A stretch of DNA of 64,000 nt from Isoetes taiwanensis (lineage: Eukaryota; Streptophyta; Lycopodiopsida; Isoetales; Isoetaceae). Position numbers and translations under genes: made by a program. Below are positions 24,584-34,449 of the stretch, piece by piece. The notes beneath the pieces were generated by a model. The model had not been told where the DNA came from, searched no databases, and was given only the letters and a program-made list of their open reading frames with translations. The stretch is taken from assembly GCA_021234155.1 (NCBI GenBank), contig JAJEKV010000062.1, positions 64,001 to 128,000 of the forward strand, given 5' to 3'. Position 1 is the first letter of the stretch; every line of letters starts with the position of its first letter.

Positions 24584-25371
24584 TGATATGGTTCACAACA
24601 ATAAACCATACCTTTTATCTCCTCTAAATAGAATACCAGATCTCTTCAAACAAATCATAATCTCATAATCTGTAAACCGTCTTCCAGGTGCCTTTCTGTA
24701 ATCCACGTAATACACCGAAGCAATGACAAAAAATGATCTAAATATGAAATAAGAAGACAAATAAGCACAGATCCAATGAACATAAGATACGAGTGACACC
24801 AATTGATATGAGCTACACCAATAGCTCAGAATGATCCGGCTCTAGTTCACCAAAACTAGAGGAAGATTCTCAATACAAGGCAAATAATGGCAGTTCTCCA
24901 CCCAACCGGGCCAATCGGTGTTGAGAACTGGCAGATTAACAACAAAGCAGAAGGCAATGGCAATTTCTAGGCAAGGAGCTTGGTTCTCTTCAATAAGGCA
25001 ATCTTGGCATGCAGTCAGTCGACCCACGGCCACTCTTTTGGCGATATCTCACGATCCACAAGGAGTTAGGGGAATGAGCGACCCCAATCCGGAAACTAGA
25101 CACTGAGAGCTTTCCAATGAGCCCTGGATCGCCATAATCCGACTTATATTCGCTGAGATATGATCTTTTGAAGTTGGCCTTTTAGAAATCGCTATTTTGG
25201 GACCGATATTATCAAGAGATTAAACGGCTTAATAGATATTATTTGACCATAACCATTATAATTGCCATTTAACTGCCTTGCCATGCTATTAGTTTGCCTT
25301 TCTCACGCACCCATGCTAGTCCACCAAGACCAACGCTCAAGGCCACTCCCAGAGCTACCATATCCATATCA
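24584..25371 (-). repeat. Nested element 5' LTR (right copy)
   Basis: 788 bases with the same termini as the left copy. Confidence 0.9.
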
Positions 25372-26317
25372 TGGAGTGAAATCTCTGGATTTCATTGTGA
25401 AATTGCCTCGCACTATGCATCACTATACTCGATACTTGTCATTGTGGATAGGTTGATGAAGTATGCACGCTTTATACCTCTGACAAAGAATGCTGATGGC
25501 TTGGCGGTGGCCAAGGCTTATTTGCGATGTATTTCCCATTTTGGATTATCCAAGCTATTGTTTATCGAGATGTGAAATTCACTAGAATTTTCTCGGCGAA
25601 TTGTTCTTCTGCATTAAGATGCACTCTTCAGTTCTCTAGTGGAGATCATCCTAAACGGATGGGCAAACCGAAAAGAATGAATCAGATTCTCGAGGATATG
25701 CCGAGATCTTATGTGGCCACCAAAGAATCCGATGGGAGAACTATTTGCCTATTGTAGAGTTTGCTTACAATAATGGGTTCTAACAGAGCATCAAGACTAG
25801 CCCGTTTGTGGCTATGTTTGGGAGAAATCCCAGAGGACCTGTATCGCTTGGTTTTGGTGGGCTGAAAATTGATGCTGCTATAAGTATGCTTGAAGGCATG
25901 GATGTGACACTTGGGTTGTGTCAATTGCATATGAGACAGGCCCAGGATCGGGCAAGGGCACGTGCCAATTTGTCGAGAGCCCCGATCGAGCTACATGAAG
26001 GTCAGATGGTGTACCTTCGTGTGGTCTTCCTTGCAAATCCAAAAAGAAAAACAATATTGCCATTGCTTGCAGGAAAGAAACCAAAACCCTCCCCAAGATA
26101 CAGTGGTCCGTATAAGATTTTGAAGAAATATAGTGATGTTGCCTTCAAGTTGCAACTTCCACCGAATGTGGACATTCATCCAGTTTTCCATGTGAGCCAG
26201 CCAGACCAGCTCTGGGAAAGCCGATGTTGTGCCTTCTCGTGAACACATGGTGGAGTTGGATAGAATTCCTACCCCGAAAGAATATTGAATTCCCTGGATA
26301 GTGTGATCTCGCCAAAG
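25372..26317 (+). pseudogene. Chromovirus integrase core and GPF/Y module
   Basis: Coding resumes directly after the nested insertion with WSEIS. It then carries VIVDRLMKYARFIPLTKNAD (25440-25495), part of the catalytic core, and YRDVKFT near 25563-25583, which holds the second catalytic Asp. The open frame 25808-26242 contains the C-terminal region RPGPY-like SPRYSGPYKILKKY and VHPVFHVSQ-like DIHPVFHVSQ, the GPF/Y module that contacts DNA. Several frame changes occur between the blocks. Confidence 0.88.
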
Positions 26318-26441
26318 AGACCAGATGGAATTTCTGGTGAAGTGGAAACATAGACCTGTCTCAGAGGCGACGTGGGAGAGTCGTCGTTTCATGACTCAAT
26401 ATCTGGATGTTATGGCTCAATGGTCTGGAGCCGATTCTTGA
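26318..26441 (+). pseudogene. Chromovirus C-terminal chromodomain
   Basis: One frame reads MEFLVKWKHRPVSEATWES and RRFMTQY and ends at a stop at 26439-26441. VKWK...EATWE is the chromodomain core, which in these elements directs integration towards particular chromatin. The upstream part of the domain is frame-shifted. Confidence 0.85.
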
Positions 26442-26454
26442 GGACACGAATCCC

Positions 26455-26464
26455 AAGGGGGGAG
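26455..26464 (+). other. Chromovirus polypurine tract
   Basis: AAGGGGGGAG ends three bases before the 3' LTR and is the second-strand primer site. Confidence 0.85.
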
Positions 26465-26467
26465 TAA

Positions 26468-28456
26468 TATTATGCCTAAAATATATTGGCAGACCATTGT
26501 TTGATATTGTGCATGCATATTAATGTTTGGCATAATGGAATGTTCTATGGTATTTGGGCCATAGATGTGTAATGGTCGCATGGCCCTAGTCTAGCTTAAG
26601 GCAGAGTGGTGCACCATGACCGGACAGACTAGGGGACTGGGTTGCCTTGCTGCATGGCTATAGTGAATAGCTTTGGCCGTTAAGAGTTTGTCTCTAGAGA
26701 ATAAATAACAACAAGGCAATATATGTTGGGTTATATTTATCTAAAGTTATGAGTATCTTAATGGTTTAAAAACCATTGTATGTTAAAGGTGAGCACCCCT
26801 TTAGGGTGCTTTCCCATAAGCATAAAACCTCCGTGCTCTCAAGGTCCGACTGCTTTTCGATGTTCCCATGAGCCGAGAACCGAGTGGGCCGAGGTTAAGA
26901 ACCTCGCTTATAAAATAACTCCCGGATGAATACTTTTTGGCCCCTGGCCCGACCTCATCCGTGTCCGCCGTCCATGGGAAAGCACCCCTTAATCGGGATG
27001 CCACCGCGACTCCTCCTACAAAGATTGATGGGTTGGCCCTGGGAAAACCCGGCCACCGGACTGCCTTCCACCGTGCCGTGTTGCAGCCAAAGATATCGCC
27101 ATCGTGGCTCGCCCACGCTGGCAAGGGTTCCCATCAAGGATCAGCGACGTAACTGTGCAGCCGGAATTGGCACAAAGAGGCCGGATTATAGATAAGAGAA
27201 TCCAGCCTGTGATGAGGCCGGAATTGAGTCCGGCAGAATCACCGCTCTTCGGGCAAGTGCTACATGGCTTAGCCATGATTGGAGGGCCTGGTTCCGAAAA
27301 TGGGGTTAGGTTACAGAAAGGAGAGCAGGCCGGGAAGCCGTGAGGAAGAAAAAGAGAAAAGAGAGGCGCTGAGGCGTAAGGCGGCGAGATCCGACATAAG
27401 GAATCGGATTGAAGGATTCAAGGCACGAATATTTGTGTGCACGGAGTTGCAAAGACGATTGACTTAATTCCTGTAAGCCTTACATTCATGGGCTGGTAGA
27501 TTATCGCCTTGGGGATGATTCAAGGCCATGCAGATCTTGATGGTTTACCTTAAAGAATTGAGGCCTCCTTAAATAAAGCCACCTTTGTGATGGACACCGC
27601 CGATGATTATGTTGCCTTGAACCCATGTGATTCTGAACTATGCCCTCCTTCTGAAAGCCTTATAATACTAGTTTAAGAGTCTTAAATGTCAGAAATTGAT
27701 CTAATATGGAGTTGTAGCCTCTACTTACTCTCTTGTGGGGATGAGCTTATGCTTGTTCTCTCGGATGCCTCGTGAGTGCTGGTGAGGTAGGCTAATGGTA
27801 TTGGTATGGGACAATATCATATGCCTACCGAAGCCCCGCCAAGGAAAGCAGAGTATCCATTGTACAATCGGTGTTCCAATCGCTGCAAAGATCTTAATGA
27901 TACCGGGAGTACACGAATCGCTACCCAAGGGAGTTTTATGCAGGGCATGATATTAGATGAGCGTGCCGTGTCTAAATAAGAACGGGAGGTACTTGTGAGG
28001 TAAAGCTTGTCGCTGGTATGGGACAGGGTACGCGGAACCAACAAATGAGTAGCCCAGTCCTTATAATGCCCGCAGCTTTCTCCCCGACATTGGGTCCACC
28101 AAGGGGGGTTCTAGACGCATGTACCGCCTCTAGATATGGCGGGGTGTGTCCGCTTATGATGCTATGGTGCGTGTGGTGGATTCCATATGTGTATTCTTGC
28201 ACCATCACCATTGCTTCGTTGACACTACCGGATAACTCTTATGCATGTTATTAACACGCGGAAGCTTGTGCGTGTTGTTTGATAGCCGGGTGGAGCGTCG
28301 CGGTGCATTTAGTTATCTTGTGTTGTCGCCTTGTTATCTCAGATACGCGGTTTTCATGTATATAGCCCTCGTGGAGGCAAGACTTGTTTTGTGTACTCGA
28401 TGGTTTGATGTGAATACAAATCGAAATTTTTGGTACTAAAATTTTGGTTCGTAACA
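26468..28456 (+). repeat. Chromovirus 3' LTR, carrying a MITE
   Basis: 1989 bases. It starts TATTATGCC (the 5' copy has TG) and ends GTAACA. Without the MITE and its duplicated TTA it is about 1801 bases, against 1826 for the 5' LTR. The TA start is either a mutation or a base-calling error. Confidence 0.93.
26804..26988. mobile_element. 185-bp Harbinger-type MITE in the 3' LTR
   Basis: The 5' LTR has an uninterrupted CCCCTTTAATCGGG at the matching site. Here a 185-base block sits between TTA copies at 26801-26803 and 26989-26991. Its ends are inverted repeats (GGGTGCTTTCCCAT at the left, complement of GGGGTGCTTTCCCAT at the right). A TTA duplication and G-rich ends are typical of PIF/Harbinger (Tourist-like) MITEs. 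The empty site in the other LTR proves it inserted after the retrotransposon. Confidence 0.93.
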
Positions 28457-28461
28457 GAATG
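28457..28461. repeat. Target-site duplication GAATG, right
   Basis: Same five bases as 17320-17324. Confidence 0.85.
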
Positions 28462-29698
28462 CCACAAGCCGGAACGGAATGGACTATATCTTCAAATATG
28501 ATGAAATGGATGCACATACTTAATGCTTAAATGTCTCTTAAAATAATCTGATGAAGGTCAATGATAATAAGAACTAACAAAAGATATAAAAATGCAAAAG
28601 GGCATGTTCCTTTGTGGCATTCTTGGTTGTAATAACACTAAAAAACATAGACAAATGGCTAAGTTACAATAGTGTGGAAACGTTTGATGGGGAAAGCAAA
28701 GAGAGTGAGCGAAAGGACTATAGGTTTTAGTGTGTAGGATAATTTGATTGCTATTGTAGTTTTTTTTTTTTTTTTTTTTCGTAGGTCTCATTGGTGTGTT
28801 CTATGACTTAGGGCTTATATAGTGCACATATTTTATTTTTAGAGCATCTTGTTTTTTGGCAAAGTTTCTTCTTGTAGGACATCAATTTAGCCTAGGTGTG
28901 GTACCATTATCTTTGCCAAGTGTAAACTCCTCGGCTATGGCAGGCTTCGAAGTTGAGAATAAGCCAAAGGTGCAACATGAATAGGTACTTGATATGTTGG
29001 TCCGTGAGGAATGACCATATATTGAGAGTCTAGGAATGCTAGTCTGCTGAGGAAATCTTGCATTGTAGGCTAGAGTCATGAGCTATAGGCCAAAAACTGT
29101 AGCAATCTAATATTTTACTAGGTTGAATTTGCTCCAAGCTATTTCAGCATTCTAGTTGCAATTTGAAGTGAACTTTCATAGGACGTCCACAAAATTGTGA
29201 GGATTGTAGGTACATGGTGGTGCAAGCACACATAAGGATACTAGACCTATATGTACATATAATTCTTTTGGGCCTAGTGGTGTAGCTCAGGTTCAAATCT
29301 TGGGAGGACTATAACCAGTGCATCTTGTCCCGGATTGGTGGTATTTTTAGATCATTGATGTCAGAATTATCCTGATTTTCAATGATCTAGATTTATCCAT
29401 GGAGTAATCATGTGAGAAGTGAAAGCACCGTAAGTTGAAATAAGATCATCTCAATAATGCAATTGAAGGATTGCCACTTCTACATTCTTGATGTACACCA
29501 TTAGTAATCCCTAAATGAATGTGATCCAAAGCCACATGCCTTGCAAAAACGTGTCAGGTAATTTAGTGGTGCTTTTACATAATAAATGTTCTCAAAAAGG
29601 TCATTTATATATAAGTATTTCTAAGCACTTAACCTAATGCCAACCTTTACAAACTTAATTGCAACATGGCCTAATAGTGTTATCAGTTTTGTTCCTTA
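28462..29698. other. Spacer between chromovirus and LINE
   Basis: AT-rich and without a supported gene. It holds a run of about 20 T at 28760-28779. A short tRNA-like phrase near 29288-29320 was considered and rejected. Confidence 0.5.
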
Positions 29699-30054
29699 CA
29701 GAGTCTGTCAGTGCTGTCAACAGGGCGCCATTGAGGATGAAAGTCACGCCCTCCAGGCCTGTCCGGCGTACGAGCATATCCGGGCTCGGTATGCTCGGTT
29801 AGTTGTGCCCCATCAGGCCTTGCATGAGCTACTGAGCACGGCCTCTGTAGGCTTGTTGGGATCGTACCTCCGGGAGGTAATGGATACGCGGACGGAGTTA
29901 TGCCCCCCTGTCCGACATTAACCTCAGCTGTACTTGTGATTATGTATATAACTGTGCAGTATGTCAACATCCTTATTGCTACTAAGGTTTTTCCCCCGAA
30001 AACCCTTCGGGGCGGGGGTTTTTTAATCCTGGTAGTAATACGCCTGCTGCTCTC
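29699..30054 (+). mobile_element. LINE 3' part, first piece
   Basis: A frame opening abruptly at about 29700 reads CQCCQQGAIEDESHALQACP and then IRARYARL, ending at the stop at 29919-29921. It is the zf-RVT-like C-terminus of a LINE closely related to the minus-strand copy at 8611-11450. The 3' UTR contains a strong GC hairpin (29986-30025) that also has a counterpart in the other copy. The element is cut at 30054 by the 12.3-kb insertion and resumes at 42360. It is 5'-truncated to a few hundred bases. Confidence 0.88.
29986..30025 (+). other. Hairpin in the LINE 3' UTR
   Basis: A stem of TTTTTCCCCCGAAAACCC pairs with the GGGCGGGGGTTTTTT side around a TTCG-like turn. A similar but weaker arrangement occurs at the same place in the 8611-11450 copy. 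Such structures could be recognised by the LINE RT or could end transcription; that is inference. Confidence 0.6.
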
Positions 30055-30079
30055 AAGTCGTATTTAATTAAAGTGGGAC
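30055..30079 (+). repeat. Left terminal inverted repeat
   Basis: 25 bases, exact inverse of 42335-42359. Inside it, TGGGACTC words recur near 30093 and 30110. Confidence 0.92.
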
Positions 30080-30250
30080 AAATCTTGAATTTTGGGACTC
30101 GGACTGAAAATGGGACTCACACACCAAAAAGGAAATTTCGGAATTGATTGCTTGAATAGAATTACACATGACACACAAAGAATTGGGTTACTTGTTTTCC
30201 TCATAAATTTTACAAACCACTAGTTGAGAAAGTTTTCAGACTTCTCAATA

Positions 30251-33153
30251 TTATCTACCCTCATACAATGATAAAGCATGGAGGTTGCTCATGGCCTTGT
30301 CCATCTCCCTTCTTGGGATCTTGTGTGTGTTGTCCTTCGCAATGTGAGAACTTGGATATGACCATACCACACACTCCACCAATTCCCTCCTTTGAGGGTC
30401 GCAAGATAATTTGCCCTCCACTTCTTCTCCCAAAGAAATGCTGTATTGCTCCTTCAAGTTGCCCTTCTTGTGGTCTCCCAATGGGCTCCCAATATTGAAT
30501 TTGGAATCCCTGACGCAACTCCTCTCCATCGTGCATAGTGGTGGTTACATCGAGAGTGCCACCCCTAACCATATTGGACAGTCCTCATCATCGCCTTACT
30601 AGCACAAAGTATCCTTCCTTGATGTCCTCAAAGGGATCCCACTCAGAAGATCAAACCACTTCGCTTTGAGGCCTTACTTCCCACAAACCACTTGGAACCC
30701 TTTGTTGGGACCCAGTGAGCATTCTTAGACGTGCTTGCACCTTGAGAACCCTCCCATCTTGACTCGGGCAAGAACCCGCCTCTTAGCTCCCTCCCACATG
30801 GTCGCTCAGCCTTCTAAGCATGTCACAACTTTCTCCCAAGACTTGATTAGGGAGTCCATTTGATTTTTCTTAAGAGTGGAGGTGTGCTTTCCATTTCAAC
30901 ATCATCCCAAAGGCGCTATGTAATCCTTGATGCCCTTCACTAGTTGGCTAGAGTCTTTGACTGCCTTGAAGGGAGGTAGTGGTTTTGGCTGCCCTTTAGG
31001 AATGAGAACTTCACCAAAGAAGACCCCTTTGCCACAACTCGATACCTTGTACAGTGCATCCACAACTTGTCACCTGGTCTCCACTTATATTGCATGATTG
31101 GTATTCCATCCCTAACCCAAAACTTGAACTGAAGTGGCTTTGTGTGTCCTCATCAACCGGTCCTTACCATCTAGCAAGTATCCCTCTACAAATGATTTCC
31201 AATCTGCAACCTCATCCATCAAGAAAGCCATTGGGTTGGGGTCAATGCAGCTCTCAAACACATCCATTAGTTCAGTGGAGAGTGGTCACGCTTTCTCTTG
31301 AGCTTGGTGGAGAAAGTTCCAAAGAATCCATCTATATCATCATGCGTATGCCCAACCATCATGAATCCCACTTTGACAACTTTGAATACTCCAACCGCCG
31401 CCAAGTATGACATTGCCCCAAACATCCATCTATTCTTGTTTTTTTTCCAACAGCTTGTCCAACTCAACACATAGCTCCTCGTGCAAAGATTTCTCAAGTA
31501 AGGGAAATCATCCCAAGTCCTCCTTGATTCACTAGACACCTTGGATGTGAGGTTTTTATCCCGCTTTGGTAACAAAGCGTTTGATCATCCATCAAAGCCT
31601 CAAAATGGGTGGTGAAGGGGAATACCTCCTCCCTTCTATCGATCCTTTCTAGTGTTCTCGTGCACTTGAAAATAGAGCTCACATGGAAGTTTGGATCATC
31701 TCTCCATAGATCAAGCACAAAATGACCATATGTTCCAGCCCATGACCATGTGTTAATACACCCGCCATTTACTTACTTTCATCCGAAAAGCCGCTTTGAC
31801 AACGCTTTGGGTAAAGGATCTAGCTTTGGCAAGAAAGTCTTGTGTTGGTCCATCTTATCATGAATTATACACAAAAATTTGTCCTACGCATCTCGTAAAA
31901 TGTTCTCCACCGCCAATACAACCGCCTACATGATATTTGGTCCCTTTGGTGATCTCGCAAATTGCTCCCCTAATTGCCATTCTTTCTTTCTCTATTGCGC
32001 TTGATGCAAGTGTATCCTTGAGTTGAATGCAAGTGTTGCACTTTGAGAATGGCATGTGTTGTAGGACACTCACGCCCCGAGAAGTGAGTGCTCCATAACT
32101 TGCTGAAATGTGATTGAGAAAGAGGCCTACCTCCAAGAGTTTCCGTGATGGAGTTGACCTCCTTAAGGCACTCCTTTTGATATAGTGTTGTGGCAACATT
32201 CTTGCACCACTCGCACACCGTGCTCGCTCACCTTCACTTTGTGGGGCATAGATTGAGACATGTATCTCACAAAGCTCTCAAGACCCAAATGGCCTTGAGA
32301 GTATTTGCTCTAGGTTTCAAAGTGAGTGCATTACCATGTTGGAACAAACGCGGCCCTTTTCTAACCTCGCCCCCCAAGATTCAGAAAATGAAGACTTGTT
32401 CACCCCAAGAATCCATCTCAATGCTCTCATACATACCTTCATGCCCCTCAATTGATATAGTAGCCTTCCCGTGTTTTCATCATAGCCGGAATTCCTACAC
32501 AAGGAGTAAATGAAATTAATCCTATCTTTTTGAAGTCAGCCCAATGTATTGGGACCTTATCCGCACGAGGTCATCCACATTGTAATCGCACCGCAATCTA
32601 GGTTGCAACACTCTTGACCCCTAATTGCCTCTAGGTTTTCTTTGGTTGGTGCCATACTTTCCACCCTTTCTAAATATTTGTCACTTCTAGGCCTCTTGGG
32701 CACCCTTTTGGCTGCCTTTTATGAAAAACATAGCTCTCTTCCTTGTGATCAAAGGATGCTCATCGACCACCAAATCTTCCACATGGTCTTGGGTGGGCCT
32801 TGGGGTGTGTAGTTCAAGAGGGCATTCTAGAGTATCACCATTCTTGTGTGTAATATATCTAATTGGCCATCTCAACCGAAGCTTGGGACTCCAAGCAGCT
32901 CGAAAGCACACAATGCAATCACTGAGCTTCCTCGACATGATTGTATCAACTTCGATAAGAAGCTTCACAATGCCAACCCAAGATGTTCATCTCCCAGCCT
33001 TCATCATTCACACTATCAAATGGATCAACTGCAGCTATTATGCCCTCCAGAAATACCGTCCGGTCGCAAGGGTGCAACAAAAGGCAACCCATCTTCCTCC
33101 ATTGGAGCCTAGGGCAATGCTCTCTCTCACTGGACTTCCTTGGCTCCATTTTA
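30251..33153 (-). pseudogene. DUF7869-like protein, candidate transposase
   Basis: On the minus strand, blocks in several frames keep the order of DUF7869 proteins. A start MEPRKSSEREHC is at 33153. A Cys-rich stretch FSKCNTCIQLKDTL follows (about 32050), then DKMDQHKTFLPKLDP (31826-31860), DLWRDDPNFHV and a CTRTLERI segment (about 31700-31650), NKNRWMFGAMSYLA (about 31430) and VGFMMVGHTHDDIDGFFGTF (31310-31370). The spaced acidic motifs (D.MDQ, then VGHTHDDID) suggest an RNase H-like metal site, so this is my best candidate for the recombinase of the 12.3-kb element; that is inference. Several frame shifts and stops interrupt it, and introns or base errors could explain some of them. It is transcribed away from the plus-strand genes. 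Confidence 0.75.
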
Positions 33154-33186
33154 CTCCTCTCACATGCTCCCCCAATGAAAAAGCTC

Positions 33187-33440
33187 ACATTAAAACCATA
33201 TAGCCCCAAACACCACAAATATGACCATATGAACCATATAAAACCATACAAACATATTAAATATAACCATATTAAATCATACAACCATATTAACTAAAAT
33301 CATATAACCATATTAAAGCATACAACCATACTCATTCTAAACCATATGTAAACATTGTAACCATATATAACCATTGAAACTATTCAACCATTGAAACCAT
33401 ATTAAATACATAAGATAACATATATAAACATATAACATAA
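33187..33440. repeat. AT-rich AACCATAT minisatellite in a divergent promoter region
   Basis: Roughly twenty variants of AACCATA/ACCATATTAA are packed in about 250 bases between the minus-strand DUF7869-like gene and the plus-strand open frames. It lies where a shared divergent promoter would be expected. Confidence 0.65.
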
Positions 33441-33723
33441 CCTTTTCATATCTTGTCATGGCCACGCGGGCCTCTTCGAGGTCGAAAGCGTGGCCATGTC
33501 AAGAATCCGCGACCGCCATCGCCATGGAGGGCATGGCCCACACGCGACGTGTAAGTTTATTATTGCACTTTTACGAGGTTCGAGGGTGCAGCCCACTATT
33601 AATCGCACCCTCTTCCTCCCCCCACCATTCTTCTTCCCCCCCGCTTTCTCTCGATCACTGCTTTCCCTGCGCCCGCTTTTCCGGACAAAGCGCCGATCGA
33701 ACCGAAATTTCCAAGGCCATCTT

Positions 33724-34006
33724 ATGACAAAGAAGCTTTGGTCGACGGATCAGACGCTTCCAAATACCGTTCTCGCGCAGATTGAGTGTTCGAGCTGGCG
33801 CATCACCGAGAAGAAAGTGAGCCCCCTTTTAGTGCTGCTTTTTAGTTTTCTCAGAAGTCCTTAATCGTGATTTTTACTTATATTCTGTTGTTAGAGGCTC
33901 TTATTAATCCCCGATACAATTTACAGCCCGACAAATCCTTATTCACGCTTTATAACGACTATACCCACATGGAAGCCTCCCTCCTCATCCAAAGAAATCT
34001 TCCGTG
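33724..34006 (+). CDS. Candidate first exons of the element's plus-strand gene
   Basis: An ATG at 33724 starts MTKKLWSTDQTLPNTVLAQ and runs to ITEKK followed by a GTGAGC donor. After a short intron, a block starting after TTTACAG at about 33929 reads PDKSLFTLYNDYTHMEASLL and ends before GTGTATG. A pyrimidine-rich leader (33600-33670) precedes the ATG. I recognise no family. Given its position, it may be the 5' end of a long gene running towards the phosphatase at 40.2 kb. That joining is inference. Confidence 0.35.
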
Positions 34007-34449
34007 TATGTTTTTGTAATATCATACCCTTTTTAATCTCATTTCTCTGCACGTTTCCTCCACTGCTTTTCTCTGCTTTCTCATTAATCTCACTAATCTC
34101 TCTCATATCCGCTTTCCCTTTGTATTGTTTTCTCTTTTTGTTATCTTTTTTTTCGCTTGTGGTTGAATTGAATACATTGTACAGCACAAGTGAGAATAGT
34201 GGTTAGAGTAGTAGCAAGCAAACCGAGATAGAAATCATCATAGACCGGTGTTAGGAAGTAAGATATTGCAGAAAGCATTAACGTAACATAACTAGGAATG
34301 TCTTTTCTCCCAAAGAAGAACTAAGAATAGGAATTGCTTCACGTAATCTCCATTTCTAACTCAAAGCAAATCCACCGCAGAGACATGCGCAATGGAGTGG
34401 CGAAGTTGAGAATATTTCAGCCTGCCAACAAATTCAGAAGTACAGTTCT

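Larger units (their letters stand above)
22628..25371 (-). mobile_element. Nested non-autonomous LTR retrotransposon
   Basis: Two direct repeats (22628-23403 and 24584-25371) start TGATATGG and end CCATATCA, an 8-base terminal inverted pair. A perfect PBS complement GGCTCTGATACCA is at 24569-24581 beside the right LTR, so the element is on the minus strand. A purine tract (complement at 23404-23421) adjoins the left LTR. The duplication TGGAG flanks the element. The internal region is about 1.2 kb and encodes no recognisable gag or pol, so it must have been mobilised by proteins from another element. Size and structure place it between TRIM and LARD types. Confidence 0.93.
17320..28461 (+). 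mobile_element. Ty3/gypsy chromovirus, complete with nested insertions
   Basis: The element has a 5' LTR (17325-19150), tRNA-Met-type PBS, gag, protease, RT, RNase H, integrase with GPF/Y module, chromodomain, purine tract and 3' LTR (26468-28456). A perfect 5-bp duplication GAATG flanks it (17320-17324 and 28457-28461), so it is a bona fide insertion. The long LTRs (about 1.8 kb) and C-terminal chromodomain fit the Tekay/Del group of chromoviruses, a family-level inference. A 2.7-kb LTR element interrupts the integrase and a MITE interrupts the 3' LTR. The reading frame is broken in gag, protease, RT/RNase H and integrase. Some breaks may be base-calling artefacts, because the two LTRs differ mostly at CAG/CTG sites and homopolymers. 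Confidence 0.95.

Noticed and set aside
22628-25371. Considered as a Mutator-type insertion because ATGGAGTGA appears on both sides
   Set aside because: The apparent 9-base match is the 5-base TGGAG duplication plus chance identity with the LTR start. The LTRs, PBS and purine tract show it is a retrotransposon.
26801-27124. 107-codon minus-strand frame in the 3' LTR
   Set aside because: It spans the MITE and LTR sequence and has no counterpart in the 5' LTR.
29281-29325. tRNA-like phrase with GTAGCTCAGGTTCAAATC
   Set aside because: The A-box-like and B-box-like words are too close together and no cloverleaf arms pair. It may be a decayed SINE, but it is not a tRNA gene.
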